From Vibrio tapetis subsp. tapetis (GTDB taxonomy: Bacteria > Pseudomonadota > Gammaproteobacteria > Enterobacterales > Vibrionaceae): a DNA stretch of 64,000 bases. Positions 41,287 to 50,801 of the stretch are shown piece by piece (position 1 is the first letter of the stretch; every line of letters begins with the position of its first letter). Location of the stretch: contig NZ_LT960611.1 in NCBI RefSeq assembly GCF_900233005.1, positions 3,724,453-3,788,452 of the forward strand. Reading direction: 5' to 3'. Made by a program: the position numbers and the translations under genes. The notes beneath the pieces were generated by a model. The model was not told the DNA's origin and searched no databases. It was given only the letters and a program-made list of their open reading frames with translations.

Positions 41287-42093
41287 ATGGGTACATCTAC
41301 GCCAAACAAAGGCCCCAATAGTAACAACCCTCTAGTTCCTACATGGCTTGAAGGTGGGAGCGGCGAGCAACAGCAACAGCAAAGTGCACCAAAAAAAGCA
41401 GACATAAAGCCAGAAAGTGGGCAAAGATTCAGAGCACCTAGATCTGATATGAATCGCTATTTCCGAACGGGCGATACTGATTCAATGAAGCGGGGAATAA
41501 GCCGTTACGTTAAAAACACTGGAGGGAAAGGATCATCAGTAAAAAGAATGGGGGGCTCCACAAAAGCTGCGGGCAACTTACTCTCGTTCTTAACAGATGC
41601 TGCAAAGCAAGGTGCAGATGCTGCGGCTAAGAATTTTAACCTCACATTAAAACCGAATGAAACAGCAGATCAATTGCTGCTGCGTGTTTCAGACAAAATC
41701 TGCGAAGTAACTACAAGCAACATCCCTGACGCTGTAGTCAGAAGTGCATACATCGAAACTGTCATTGAAATGACTACCACAATGGGGATTACGGACTTAA
41801 GTCAAATTACGTCTGAACAAATAAGCGCAAGCCTTAGCTGCTTTATAGGTAAAAGCGTCACAGAAAGAATCATTAATGACATTGGTAATAATGTGGTTGC
41901 TGAAAAAGCTAACCCAGAGCAGTTACACAGTACTCTCAAAGAGCTTGGAGGATATATTGAAGGCTGCGCAAGTGATGCCATGACCTCTCTACTCGCGGAT
42001 GGCTTAGATATAATGGACACAGAATTAGTTGATCAAATAGATGACTTATATGCAAATATTTTCGAAATTTTAGAATCAGTTGGTGATGAATAA
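41287..42093 (+). CDS. qatB: QatB, component of the Qat anti-phage system
   Basis: 268 residues. The Gly/Asn/Pro-rich disordered start (GTSTPNKGPNSNNPLVPTWL), a basic stretch (KRGISRYVKNTGGKGSSVKR) and an all-helical C-terminal half match QatB. Its biochemical role is not established. It overlaps qatA by one base (TAATG) and qatC by one base, so translation is coupled. The sequence appears intact. Confidence 0.88.
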   Translation: MGTSTPNKGPNSNNPLVPTWLEGGSGEQQQQQSAPKKADIKPESGQRFRAPRSDMNRYFRTGDTDSMKRGISRYVKNTGGKGSSVKRMGGSTKAAGNLLSFLTDAAKQGADAAAKNFNLTLKPNETADQLLLRVSDKICEVTTSNIPDAVVRSAYIETVIEMTTTMGITDLSQITSEQISASLSCFIGKSVTERIINDIGNNVVAEKANPEQLHSTLKELGGYIEGCASDAMTSLLADGLDIMDTELVDQIDDLYANIFEILESVGDE

Positions 42094-43511
42094 TGAAAAG
42101 ATGTTCAGTAATTGGTTTAAGCACCGCCAAAGACAACGTTGTTTTGGATGATAATGAAAGTTTAGTCGTGTCTGTAGACTTACCCAAGAATCACTCGAAG
42201 ACAAAATATGGTATCGGAGCATTTGTCAAGAAAGCCCAAAAACACCTCGTGGAATCAAACATACGCGCATCAGAATTACTAAATCTATCAGCTCTAGTCT
42301 ATGCTGCTGACACAAGGGTTAGCAGAAAACAACATTCTCAAGATGGGTGGACTCGTGAGTTCGACATCTATTTTCCTGTAAACGACACCACCCTGTGGGA
42401 ACCACTTCTAGGAAAAATAGAGGAGGTTCTTTCATTTATCACTGGTGACTTTTGGAAAATAAAATTGCGAGAACGCGATGAAGAAAACCTCCTTGAATGC
42501 TCAGAGAAAACTGAATCCCCTATACCAGTACAAGCCGTCTCACTTTTATCTGGAGGATTAGATAGCTTTATCGGTGCTATTGACCTACTGAGTGAAAAAA
42601 CAGACTCCTTATTTGTTGGGCATTACACAGCCGACGGCACACAAAACTATCAAAACACGATAGAACATATATTAGAGAAGCAATTTCCTAAGCACTTTAA
42701 AGGGTATGTAAAGGGCTGTTTAGCTTTCGACAAAAATGTATTTAGAAATAACAGTACACATGCAAGTTCAGAAAACAGCCAACGATCTCGTTCATTTATG
42801 TTCGTATCAATGGCCGCCTACTTGGCTTCCAACATGGGAGAAACGTGTAAGCTTATCGTACCTGAAAATGGGTTTATCGCTTTAAATGTACCCTTAGACC
42901 CACTTAGGCTGGGAGCCAACAGTACAAAAACCGTACACCCTAACTTCATGTGTAAAATGAAAGAAATTATCCAAGGACTAGGCTTAAACATTCAGTTAGA
43001 GAATCCCTACCGTCATATGACTAAGGGCGAGATGATGAACAACTGTAAAAACAAACATTTGTTACTCAATCATGCCCATGAAACTTTATCATGTGCTTCC
43101 CCCACAAAAATGCGCTGGGATAAGAATGGGCTAAAGTCCAAAAGATTAGGGGGTGTGGGTGGCCTTGGCAATTGTGGGTACTGTTACCCATGCCTTATCC
43201 GTAAAGCCTCTTTTCAAAAAGCATCCATGATTGATAAGTCCAAATATGTAGCAATATCAAGCTTTAATGATGCAAAAATTAAAGTCGGAAAAAGAGGTAG
43301 TGTATATGCTGAATCAAAAGACATTTTATCCGTACAATATGCAGGATTTCGATTAGAAAACAAACTAATCAACCCGAATACTGAAATCCATAAATCTGGC
43401 ACGCTAGTTGGTGTATATGATGAATGGAATCAAATCGCGAGCATGTACGAACGTGGACTAAACGAAGTGTATGGGTTGGTCAAAGAGGTAACAGTAACTA
43501 AATCGTATTAA
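42093..43511 (+). CDS. qatC: QatC, QueC-like PP-loop protein
   Basis: 472 residues. The PP-loop ATP pyrophosphatase motif SGGLDS is at residues 153-158, and a Cys cluster in GNCGYCYPCLIRK matches the zinc site of QueC-like enzymes. QueC makes 7-cyano-7-deazaguanine. In Qat, the relative may modify a nucleobase or protein N-terminus; the exact substrate is uncertain. Intact. It ends four bases before the qatD start. Confidence 0.9.
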   Translation: MKRCSVIGLSTAKDNVVLDDNESLVVSVDLPKNHSKTKYGIGAFVKKAQKHLVESNIRASELLNLSALVYAADTRVSRKQHSQDGWTREFDIYFPVNDTTLWEPLLGKIEEVLSFITGDFWKIKLRERDEENLLECSEKTESPIPVQAVSLLSGGLDSFIGAIDLLSEKTDSLFVGHYTADGTQNYQNTIEHILEKQFPKHFKGYVKGCLAFDKNVFRNNSTHASSENSQRSRSFMFVSMAAYLASNMGETCKLIVPENGFIALNVPLDPLRLGANSTKTVHPNFMCKMKEIIQGLGLNIQLENPYRHMTKGEMMNNCKNKHLLLNHAHETLSCASPTKMRWDKNGLKSKRLGGVGGLGNCGYCYPCLIRKASFQKASMIDKSKYVAISSFNDAKIKVGKRGSVYAESKDILSVQYAGFRLENKLINPNTEIHKSGTLVGVYDEWNQIASMYERGLNEVYGLVKEVTVTKSY

Positions 43512-43515
43512 ATTA

Positions 43516-44292
43516 ATGAGTATCAAATGCATGATTAGCGATAAAATTAAATATATCGACTTTCATTGTCACTGTGACCTACTTCCAGGCTTTGAGAGTC
43601 GCTCACTTAGGCTCGACCCTGAAGTGGCAGCAGTCGCTGTCACTACTACTCCTTTAGCTTGGCCTAAAAATGTAGAAGAGTCTCAACATATATCTGGGAT
43701 GCTTCCAGCGTTAGGTATGCATCCTCAACTTATTAGCGCTCGATATAAAGATCACGATTCATTTTCTAAATATGTAAAAGACGCTTTTATTGTAGGTGAA
43801 GTTGGATTAGATGGGTCAGCGGCATTCAAAGATAGCTTAGATTCACAAGAAGAGGTTCTCTCGAAAATACTAAAGCTAAGCTCAGCAAGCGAAACAACGA
43901 AAATACTGTCAATTCACAGTCTTAAAGCAGAAAGTAGAGTTATAAAAATTCTAAACACAGAAATGAACACGGCTTCATTAACACCAATAATGCATTGGTT
44001 TACGGGCTCGTTATTACAAGCTAGCAAACTTTTAGATCTTGGCGCTAAATTCTCTTTCAATCATAAGATGGTCAAAACTAAAAAAGGTAAAAGCTTACTT
44101 GCTCACATCCCAAAGGAAAGTATTTTGATCGAAACCGATTTACCCTTTACTGCTAAGACCTATGACTCCAGTTTCCACAAATCCTTACTGGAAGAAACAA
44201 CTATAGAACTAGCAATATCATTGGGTGTTTCTAGTGACGATTTTACAGCGGATCTTCTGAAAAACTCTAAACAGTTGCTAGGTAGTACCTAA
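43516..44292 (+). CDS. qatD: QatD, TatD-like metal-dependent nuclease
   Basis: 258 residues with the TatD set of metal ligands: His17 and His19 in FHCHCD, Glu in VGEVGLDG, His in LSIHSLKAE, His in MHWFTGS, and Asp in LIETDLPFT. TatD enzymes are DNases; in Qat, QatD is required for phage resistance. It is the last gene of the operon and is followed by a strong terminator. Confidence 0.9.
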   Translation: MSIKCMISDKIKYIDFHCHCDLLPGFESRSLRLDPEVAAVAVTTTPLAWPKNVEESQHISGMLPALGMHPQLISARYKDHDSFSKYVKDAFIVGEVGLDGSAAFKDSLDSQEEVLSKILKLSSASETTKILSIHSLKAESRVIKILNTEMNTASLTPIMHWFTGSLLQASKLLDLGAKFSFNHKMVKTKKGKSLLAHIPKESILIETDLPFTAKTYDSSFHKSLLEETTIELAISLGVSSDDFTADLLKNSKQLLGST

Positions 44293-44311
44293 AACGAATT
44301 AAACATCTTAC

Positions 44312-44339
44312 AATCAGGGCAACACTTGTTGCCCTGATT
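44312..44339 (+). terminator. Terminator after qatABCD
   Basis: AATCAGGGCAA and TTGCCCTGATT form an 11-bp perfect stem with a 6-nt loop. The AT-rich flanks and bidirectional position also suit the convergent integrase operon. Confidence 0.75.
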
Positions 44340-44357
44340 AATAGCTCACGATTAGAG

Positions 44358-44813
44358 TTATTCATTCAGACCTTTGTCTTTCATTTCATGCACTGAAAAG
44401 CTCAACTCACCCTGTAACTCATAAACACGATACATCAAAGTATTGTTGATACTTTCCAGCTCTTTTAATCGAGCATTGAGCTCATCTCTCTCTTTTCTAT
44501 ATTTCACCTTGAGATTCTCTTCTCTTTTCAGATCAGCTTTAAATTTATCGACAACGCTCGCCTCCACTGAAGTTGGAGCGGTTGATAAACAATCTGAGGT
44601 AGGGTTGTTCAGATTATTGTTGTATTTCTCAATTGTGGGGTTGGCTGTCTCATTTATAAAGGTTTTGAATTTATGAATGTAGCTTTGTCCTAAACCTGCT
44701 TCTCGATTAATCTTATTTAATGTAAGTCTCCCCGTAGCTTTTACTCGCTCAGGCTTACCTTCTAACAAACGTTCCAGAGCGTCTTGCAGACGCTCTACTG
44801 CTGGTTTATTCAT
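44358..44813 (-). CDS. Small coiled-coil protein of the recombinase trio (TnpC-like)
   Basis: 151 residues. It has an N-terminal helix-turn-helix-like part (LTLNKINREAGLGQSYIHKF), a Ser/Thr/Asn-rich linker, and a C-terminal coiled coil (ADLKREENLKVKYRKERDEL onward). Its start overlaps the stop of the third recombinase gene by four bases (ATGA), so it is the last cistron of the operon. Position and layout recall TnpC of Tn554-like elements, an accessory protein that influences integration orientation. No catalytic motif. Confidence 0.6.
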   Translation of the reverse strand: MNKPAVERLQDALERLLEGKPERVKATGRLTLNKINREAGLGQSYIHKFKTFINETANPTIEKYNNNLNNPTSDCLSTAPTSVEASVVDKFKADLKREENLKVKYRKERDELNARLKELESINNTLMYRVYELQGELSFSVHEMKDKGLNE

Positions 44814-46828
44814 GTGATCACCTCTGTGTCCATAATTTCCCCCTGAAACGGAATGAACGCTATCCCATGCTTTTTCAGCGTTAGTTCTTCTATCTGAATT
44901 TTTTGTTTGAGACCAGCTAAGATTGAACTTTTTAGTTTGTCACCAGTGTTAATAGCTTGAAACTTAGCAACCAATCGCTCCCTTTGTTTTGCTATTTTTT
45001 TCGCACCTTTATCTGTGACAACTTTATGAGCACATTCCTTCACCTCGGCCCTGAAAGGCTCAGTGCCGCACACGCGATCACATGATGCATTTGTACAGTA
45101 GGCTCCACTGGGTAGCTGAATTATGTGGAAATCGCCAGAGCGAATATGCTCCTCGATATCCTCTCTAGTCATTATGATACTTTGACCACTATCGAGTATT
45201 CTAAGTCGTTCTTGCTTAATACTCTCTCCTTGAGCACCACTTAGGTATTCGCTGCCGTTATATATATCATCAAACAAATCGACCCCTAAATCTATTCCTT
45301 CCTCATCCATCTCGTCCAACAAGTCTTCATCAAGTAATATATCATTCATCCTTGCGAGGTAAGCATTGTTAGCATAGTAATCACTCATATTGATGTTCGC
45401 ATGTTTGTATTGAAATTTGATTCCTGATGCAGAACCAAAACCATACCTAACAAACAGTACTGCAAATGTTCTTCTAAAGTCATGAGAACTCATATAAGCA
45501 AATGTACTTCCTAGCTTTAATTGTCCTTCCCGAGCTGGGTTTAACTGATCGAATTCATCTACATCTTCTTGAGTTGCCTTGTAGTTGAACCACTTATTCA
45601 TAAAGTTCTGAAGATGTTTAAAAACATAAAATACGTAATTATCTGAGTCTTGATGTATTGCGGTAGGAACCAAAAAAGCCGATTTCAATTGCTTTCTCAT
45701 ATGCTTGATATTCTCAGGTGATAAGCCTTGCTTTTCTTTTTCATTCACCCTGTTCATATAGAGAGCACGAGTAGATTCCATCATATCGTAAGCAAGTTCC
45801 AGTGCAGATTGGGCAATAGGATGTGATTGCCACGTTACGACTTCAGGTATCCCATCATTACCTTTTGTAGTCTCTCCTTGTAACAACACAACACGCTTAC
45901 CATTTATGAGAATAGGTTTAATGCTATCTTTATTCAGACTCAAAGCTTCACCAATTCTTGCTCCAGAGAACGCTAAAACCACGATGATACAATTCGTCAA
46001 AATCTCACTTAAAGACTGAGCCTTCAGGTTTACGGTAAAATCAGGGATGCTGTGAGAAATGCCTTTGACAGCTCTAGCGAATCTCTTATCAATGGCTTTG
46101 GAACTATTAGCCAAGAATTTAGCTCTGCTACTTTGTTGTACAACTTCGCCATTCGCTATTCTTTCTTTTAAATCATAAGCCTCTTCCATGACGCGTGATA
46201 TTTCATGACGATGCCCATAATACTTTTCGACAACTCGAAGGGAATGGTTCAACATACTCTGGAACATCTTTGAAGGGATAGCGACACTTTGCTTAACTCC
46301 CTGTTGTTTTGCACATTTGAGCAAAGCCTTCGAATCAACAAACGTCTCAATTACTCTCAAATGACTAAGTTTATTTAGTACACCGATTATTGGATATACT
46401 ACTCCCTTACCAAGCTTGAGCTCTTTCAATTGACGTAGGAAATTTTTAAATTTTCGTGGGTCATCCAAATCACGCCATGATGTACTATTCAAACAGTTTG
46501 CAACGTGCTGTAAAGAAAACTTATGCCTATCCATCATACTGACAGATAAAGGTAAAGTTTGCGTTTGTCTTGAGTCGTGATAGAGCTTATATAGTACGTC
46601 TTGAATTTCCCTAACATGTTGTTGATTAGTAGCCCTGAATGTCATTTTAAGTCGCTTATTTACAGCAACAACATTAACTGTTGAGAAATCCCATTCTTCG
46701 ACATGATAAGGTTTATCTGTTGAACCCAGCTCATCTAACCCAGGGAGTAAAAAAGCAACCTGCGATTTTTGCAAAGGAAATGGCGACAGAATATCTTGTG
46801 TCACTATTTTTGTATGATCAACCATCAA
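44810..46828 (-). CDS. Tyrosine recombinase 3 of a recombinase trio
   Basis: 672 residues. The catalytic part shows Arg in FSGARIGEALSL, HDFRR (His-x-x-Arg) in SSHDFRRTFAVLFVR, an aligned His in YKHANINMSDY, and Tyr in YYANN. These are consistent with an active integrase with a long insertion. A Cys-bearing segment (CTNASCDRVCGTEPFRAEVK, then CAHK) near the C-terminus may bind zinc. It overlaps neighbours by four bases. Together with the other two it likely integrates the island that carries qat. Confidence 0.8.
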   Translation of the reverse strand: MMVDHTKIVTQDILSPFPLQKSQVAFLLPGLDELGSTDKPYHVEEWDFSTVNVVAVNKRLKMTFRATNQQHVREIQDVLYKLYHDSRQTQTLPLSVSMMDRHKFSLQHVANCLNSTSWRDLDDPRKFKNFLRQLKELKLGKGVVYPIIGVLNKLSHLRVIETFVDSKALLKCAKQQGVKQSVAIPSKMFQSMLNHSLRVVEKYYGHRHEISRVMEEAYDLKERIANGEVVQQSSRAKFLANSSKAIDKRFARAVKGISHSIPDFTVNLKAQSLSEILTNCIIVVLAFSGARIGEALSLNKDSIKPILINGKRVVLLQGETTKGNDGIPEVVTWQSHPIAQSALELAYDMMESTRALYMNRVNEKEKQGLSPENIKHMRKQLKSAFLVPTAIHQDSDNYVFYVFKHLQNFMNKWFNYKATQEDVDEFDQLNPAREGQLKLGSTFAYMSSHDFRRTFAVLFVRYGFGSASGIKFQYKHANINMSDYYANNAYLARMNDILLDEDLLDEMDEEGIDLGVDLFDDIYNGSEYLSGAQGESIKQERLRILDSGQSIIMTREDIEEHIRSGDFHIIQLPSGAYCTNASCDRVCGTEPFRAEVKECAHKVVTDKGAKKIAKQRERLVAKFQAINTGDKLKSSILAGLKQKIQIEELTLKKHGIAFIPFQGEIMDTEVIT

Positions 46829-48663
46829 AATGTCTCCAGCAAATCAATTAAGCTGTATGCATCGCTATAGAGCGGGTGGGGAGCTTCTCTATGCATCTCT
46901 GAAGCTTCTGCGTAATTTTCAGGCGAAACCTCACTGAACCGCCTTAAGATGGATGCAATAGTGTTGCACAACCTGTGAAACTTATCCGTTGGTAGGCTAT
47001 TTATAGATGGATAACCTTTCATTTCGTCGAGAGTATCGTTGAAAGAAAGCATCAACCAAATATCTTCAACCTCCGCAACTAAACGATGATGAGAACACTC
47101 AAAACAACCAAGGAAGTCAGTACATACATCTTCTGGCAGGTCGATTCCATTAAGTTCTAAATTTTTTTTTATACTCTTGGCTTTGCCTTGCTTAGCATCT
47201 TTACAGCGAGTACCTATCGGTGTTTGTCGGTCATTTTCTGTATCCCGTAATCTTTTGTAATCGTAATTACTAAGAACATCAGAAAATTCGTATTTCGCCT
47301 CATTTACGGCATCATGAATACTCTTAACACCTTGAGCGAAATCAAACATAGCCGTATGTGAGGCAGCAATATTATTACGATGATCCGTTTCGTGACCACT
47401 TCCATAACTTGCCGCAATCACCGACACTGAATTGTTTGCAGACATAGAAACTAACCAAATATCTTCGGTAACTTTCATTAATGTATCAATTTTAGTTTGA
47501 CGTAATTTCGATGGATTAATATGGGCAAGACCTAACAGCTTCGTTAATTGATTGATGTGCTTCTGAGGGGTACTTTGCCCTGCCTCAATAAAACTTTTCA
47601 CGGTTCCTGATTCACTGAAGTAAGGGAATAACCAATCTGTACCAGATTCTATTTGTAAGCTCTGAGAAACCTCTAGCCACTGATTAAAAAACGCCTGAAC
47701 ATGCGGTTTAAAACCGAGAGAAGTATCGAAGCCTAGATAGTTAGCTCTCGCCTTATTCATGTCAAAGTAAACTTTGCCATTCATTCTCGTAGCAAATCTG
47801 ATATCACCAAAACGAAGGTTTAGAATTGGTGACGTATTTTGTCCTGTGAGACAAAAAGTCAGCATGGTGGCAAGCCGAGAGAAGTGGTTATAAAAGGAAA
47901 AAATCCCATATCCATTCTTCACAGCTCTTTTGAATGTAATTTTGTTCTTTCTTTTTGCTAGGCTACTCCACCCTTCATCATCCGCAGTTTTGTTAAACAG
48001 GCTTTCATTCCAAAAAGGATGTACGTTAGGACTAGAACCTTCTTTCAGGTGCTTAACAAACTTAGCAAACGCAGAAAAAAACACTTTTATTAAAGGGCGA
48101 AACTCCTCCTTCAGATCGATTCCCTTATGTGAATCAGTATTTTTTTTTGTGCCTTTGATCTTTGGCAGTTTTACTTTAGCTTCATGCTCGCGGCCTTTCT
48201 CTTTGAGTATGAATGTCAACATACTCCTAGCCTTGCTCCATGAAGACTTTTTTCGCTCACCTCGATTTACCTGGCCTTGATAGTACTGCATATACGCCGT
48301 ATACAGTTCAGGGTGAAAGTAATCATCGTTAATGTCTGTCAGATCGCTTTCATCAAGCCATCGAATATACTTTCTCAGCTCTACAAGGTACTTCTGAGTA
48401 GTTAATCCCCACTTAGGTTCAAAGAGCTTATACATTTCACGCACAAAGCTTTCGCGCCCCATGGGAGCATATTCAACATTATTTCTCTTTTGACCATTTC
48501 CTTTATTAGAGTAATTTGGAGCAAATCGATAGTTAAGCTGATCAAAATATGACGTATATTTATCGGTTCTCAGAATCAAACTTTCCAGACGAAGCGGCTC
48601 TACAATAGATTCTCGTTGTCCGAAAATACCATCATCGACAACAATCGACTTTCTGCGACTCAT
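46825..48663 (-). CDS. Tyrosine recombinase 2 of the trio, degenerate catalytic set
   Basis: 612 residues, with the recombinase fold pattern (TMLTFCLTGQNTSPILNLRF, then a C-terminal helical region with SGHETDHRNNIAAS). The first catalytic Arg normally expected after GxR is not visible (TGQNTSP), and the HxxR box is read as SKLRQ. The residues for strand cleavage may be missing, so it may be a structural partner. A Cys-rich segment (CTDFLGCFECSHH) follows. It is coupled to both neighbours by four-base overlaps. Confidence 0.7.
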   Translation of the reverse strand: MSRRKSIVVDDGIFGQRESIVEPLRLESLILRTDKYTSYFDQLNYRFAPNYSNKGNGQKRNNVEYAPMGRESFVREMYKLFEPKWGLTTQKYLVELRKYIRWLDESDLTDINDDYFHPELYTAYMQYYQGQVNRGERKKSSWSKARSMLTFILKEKGREHEAKVKLPKIKGTKKNTDSHKGIDLKEEFRPLIKVFFSAFAKFVKHLKEGSSPNVHPFWNESLFNKTADDEGWSSLAKRKNKITFKRAVKNGYGIFSFYNHFSRLATMLTFCLTGQNTSPILNLRFGDIRFATRMNGKVYFDMNKARANYLGFDTSLGFKPHVQAFFNQWLEVSQSLQIESGTDWLFPYFSESGTVKSFIEAGQSTPQKHINQLTKLLGLAHINPSKLRQTKIDTLMKVTEDIWLVSMSANNSVSVIAASYGSGHETDHRNNIAASHTAMFDFAQGVKSIHDAVNEAKYEFSDVLSNYDYKRLRDTENDRQTPIGTRCKDAKQGKAKSIKKNLELNGIDLPEDVCTDFLGCFECSHHRLVAEVEDIWLMLSFNDTLDEMKGYPSINSLPTDKFHRLCNTIASILRRFSEVSPENYAEASEMHREAPHPLYSDAYSLIDLLETF

Positions 48664-50240
48664 GATGATGTAACCTCAGAATTAGGTTGTATAGGATCAG
48701 CCAGTAATTCATGCTCAATGTCATTAAATACATCAAGATAGTCCAGAACATCCTCCCAAATTTCATCGCCCGTCGGATTATCTTCTGCAATTTTCAAGTA
48801 GAGCATCGTAGTTGCTAAATCATCATGGCCCAAAAATTCAGAGACTATCGCTAACGCTTTTTCTGAATCTTTAGTCTTCAAAAGCATTCTAAAAATGGCT
48901 ACAGCAAATGTAGAACGAAGATTATGGATAACCGCATCGAAAGAACTTGAAAGGTTGAGGTTGGCAGTTTTTCTAATCTCACTCCAACGACTATTGAGTT
49001 CAGTTACCTTGAGGAAAAATGGAACGCCTGTTTGACTTAAAAATAAGTATTTTTTGGTTTCATCCACTCCATCAATCATATCAAAGAAGGCATCATCACC
49101 CGCCTCTCTTTTGGCTTTACATAACTCCCTAAACTTCTGCAAACGCTTCTTATACCGATCAGATTGAGTGTACCTGTACAGCATAAGCATAACTGAGCTA
49201 GGTATTATTGTACGACGAGTCTTATTGAATCCATCACTACCTTTGGTAAAAGAACCATACTGTTCACCGACGCCTAGCCGTAACATCGGTTTGCTCATAT
49301 CTGGGGGGAAGATCTGCCCTAAATGCAAACTCGCCCCTTCTTCTTTTCGAAGCCCTGTGAATCGGATAGTTAAAAAGAATAAGCAATACTCTTCAGCAAG
49401 GCTCACCAATTTTTCTTGCCCCTTTACACTCTTAACTACCCTTTTGGTTTGCGTTAATATACTTTCTACTTCTTGCCACTCTACCTTTGTCAAAGGCTTC
49501 AGATCTCGCCTAGCATTAGGCAGACTCCCTCCATTATTTTTCTTAGATTTTGCAAAAGTAAGTTTCAGATCGGTAGATTGAACAATTTTCTGCCTATGAC
49601 TTCGCATATACGTAGCCCCAGCACTGGTATTAATTATATGCGTTTCGAACTTGAATGGTTCTCTGTTGAATCGCTTCCCTAATCGGAGATGGTACGAGTA
49701 AAAATTGATCACATTACGCATGTAAGAAGTAGCAGTTGACTTTGCTAGCCCTGTACCATCAATAGCCCCCTTCTTAATAGCGCTATGATACATATAAGTC
49801 GCACGTTGATTCTTCCTGACACTAAAGCTATCCCACGCAGGTCGAGAGGGATCGATAATTGGGTCATAATCTTCATTGTTATACTTTTCATCCCATAGGC
49901 GTTGTAAATCTAGAATGAATGAAAAATAGTGAATCAGCGCCTTAGAGTCCTGTGCAGATTCCTCTTTACCTTCTTCTATATGCCGAGACAATATGTATTG
50001 ATTCACATAATCCATTGGCTCGTATGAGACAATTTGCCCTTTTTCAGATTTACCATCTGTCTCTACCTTTTCGTATCCAACTAGGTTTAAGAAAGTAAGA
50101 CTCTTAATGTGGACATAACTGGACTTATCCTTCGAGTAAGCAACTCGCAATTCGCCATTTTCATCACACTCAACTAATGGAATCTTGTAAGTGAAACCTT
50201 TAATTTCTGTTGATTTAATCTCGTAAATCACGCCTGACAT
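48660..50240 (-). CDS. Tyrosine recombinase 1 of the trio
   Basis: About 526 residues. The start at 50240 (MSGVIYEIKSTE) has a GGAAG-like site; the frame extends to 50255 from a GTG. All catalytic positions are recognisable: Arg in RFTGLRKEEG, HNLR in VIHNLRSTFA, His in FLGHDDLATTML, and Tyr in YLKIAED. It is the first gene of the operon, transcribed toward qat. The operon promoter lies in the 130 bp before rraB. Confidence 0.82.
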   Translation of the reverse strand: MSGVIYEIKSTEIKGFTYKIPLVECDENGELRVAYSKDKSSYVHIKSLTFLNLVGYEKVETDGKSEKGQIVSYEPMDYVNQYILSRHIEEGKEESAQDSKALIHYFSFILDLQRLWDEKYNNEDYDPIIDPSRPAWDSFSVRKNQRATYMYHSAIKKGAIDGTGLAKSTATSYMRNVINFYSYHLRLGKRFNREPFKFETHIINTSAGATYMRSHRQKIVQSTDLKLTFAKSKKNNGGSLPNARRDLKPLTKVEWQEVESILTQTKRVVKSVKGQEKLVSLAEEYCLFFLTIRFTGLRKEEGASLHLGQIFPPDMSKPMLRLGVGEQYGSFTKGSDGFNKTRRTIIPSSVMLMLYRYTQSDRYKKRLQKFRELCKAKREAGDDAFFDMIDGVDETKKYLFLSQTGVPFFLKVTELNSRWSEIRKTANLNLSSSFDAVIHNLRSTFAVAIFRMLLKTKDSEKALAIVSEFLGHDDLATTMLYLKIAEDNPTGDEIWEDVLDYLDVFNDIEHELLADPIQPNSEVTSS

Positions 50241-50338
50241 ATCAAATACTTCCACTCAAACCATTCATTAAACCTATAATATCACACATTCACACCTTTT
50301 ATATGTGTACAGTTAAAAAATAAAGTTACATGCGAAAA

Positions 50339-50365
50339 AAAACCTTGCTATAACTGCAAGGTTTT
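50339..50365 (-). terminator. rraB terminator
   Basis: AAAACCTTGC and GCAAGGTTTT form a 10-bp stem with a 7-nt loop. On the minus strand the T-run TTTTTTTTCG follows, giving a clear rho-independent terminator for rraB. Confidence 0.85.
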
Positions 50366-50372
50366 CTCAACT

Positions 50373-50801
50373 TTATTCGTCTTCTAAATCGTATGGTTCG
50401 TCACTATCATCAGAATCGTGGGGGTGTTCGTAAAAAGTACCCCAGCCATCATAAATAATGTCGTACTTCTCTGCTAAGTTCACTAGTTTCTCAACTTGAG
50501 CATCGATAAGCTCAGGATCTAGAGTCGACTCCATAACAGCGTCGCAGCAAAGTAGCTTAGTGCCGTCGTCATCTTCAACTTCTTCCGCTTCTGCCACTTC
50601 AAAGCCCATTTTAAAAGCTTCAACAACGGCTTTTTCTAGCGTCGCGAAGTCTTCAGCAAACAAATGGTGTTCAATTTCATACAGAGCATCGGGCTCACTG
50701 CCATCTTCTAAAAGTGCAGTAATGATCTCACGAGTATCTTCTTTTTGAATCTCGAGTAACTCTTCTACCGATACGTAATCATCTTGTTGAGGCGTGCTCA
50801 T
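50373..50801 (-). CDS. rraB: Regulator of RNase E activity RraB
   Basis: 142 residues from the ATG at 50801 ([20 protein letters not shown]), preceded by CGGAGCG; the longer frame to 50885 is not needed. It is acidic, with an Asp/Glu-rich C-terminal tail, and RraB-like segments [16 protein letters not shown] and [15 protein letters not shown]. RraB binds RNase E and inhibits its processing activity, changing mRNA stability. Its place next to the arginine-deiminase and argF genes is typical of Vibrio. Confidence 0.88.
   Translation of the reverse strand: MSTPQQDDYVSVEELLEIQKEDTREIITALLEDGSEPDALYEIEHHLFAEDFATLEKAVVEAFKMGFEVAEAEEVEDDDGTKLLCCDAVMESTLDPELIDAQVEKLVNLAEKYDIIYDGWGTFYEHPHDSDDSDEPYDLEDE

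Larger units (their letters stand above)
38084..41287 (+). pseudogene. qatA: qatA (KAP-type P-loop NTPase) interrupted by an IS256-family element
   Basis: The first part (about 38084-38917) reads WPDKESSVDLLNY after an apparent one-base insertion near 38099. It then has Walker A IGIHGDWGAGKSSVL, Walker B LIILVDDLDRCLPD, and FIIAADETMIEYSVRRHFP, the KAP-family pattern. After the insertion, the frame resumes in phase once one 8-bp duplicate is removed, with NPRQIKRFLNAFMTRLL, a late KAP motif. QatA is the ATPase of the QatABCD anti-phage system. Here it is split, so the system should be inactive unless the element excises. The ATG start is replaced by CTG in the poor-quality region. It ends with the stop overlapping the qatB start (TAATG). 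Confidence 0.85.
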
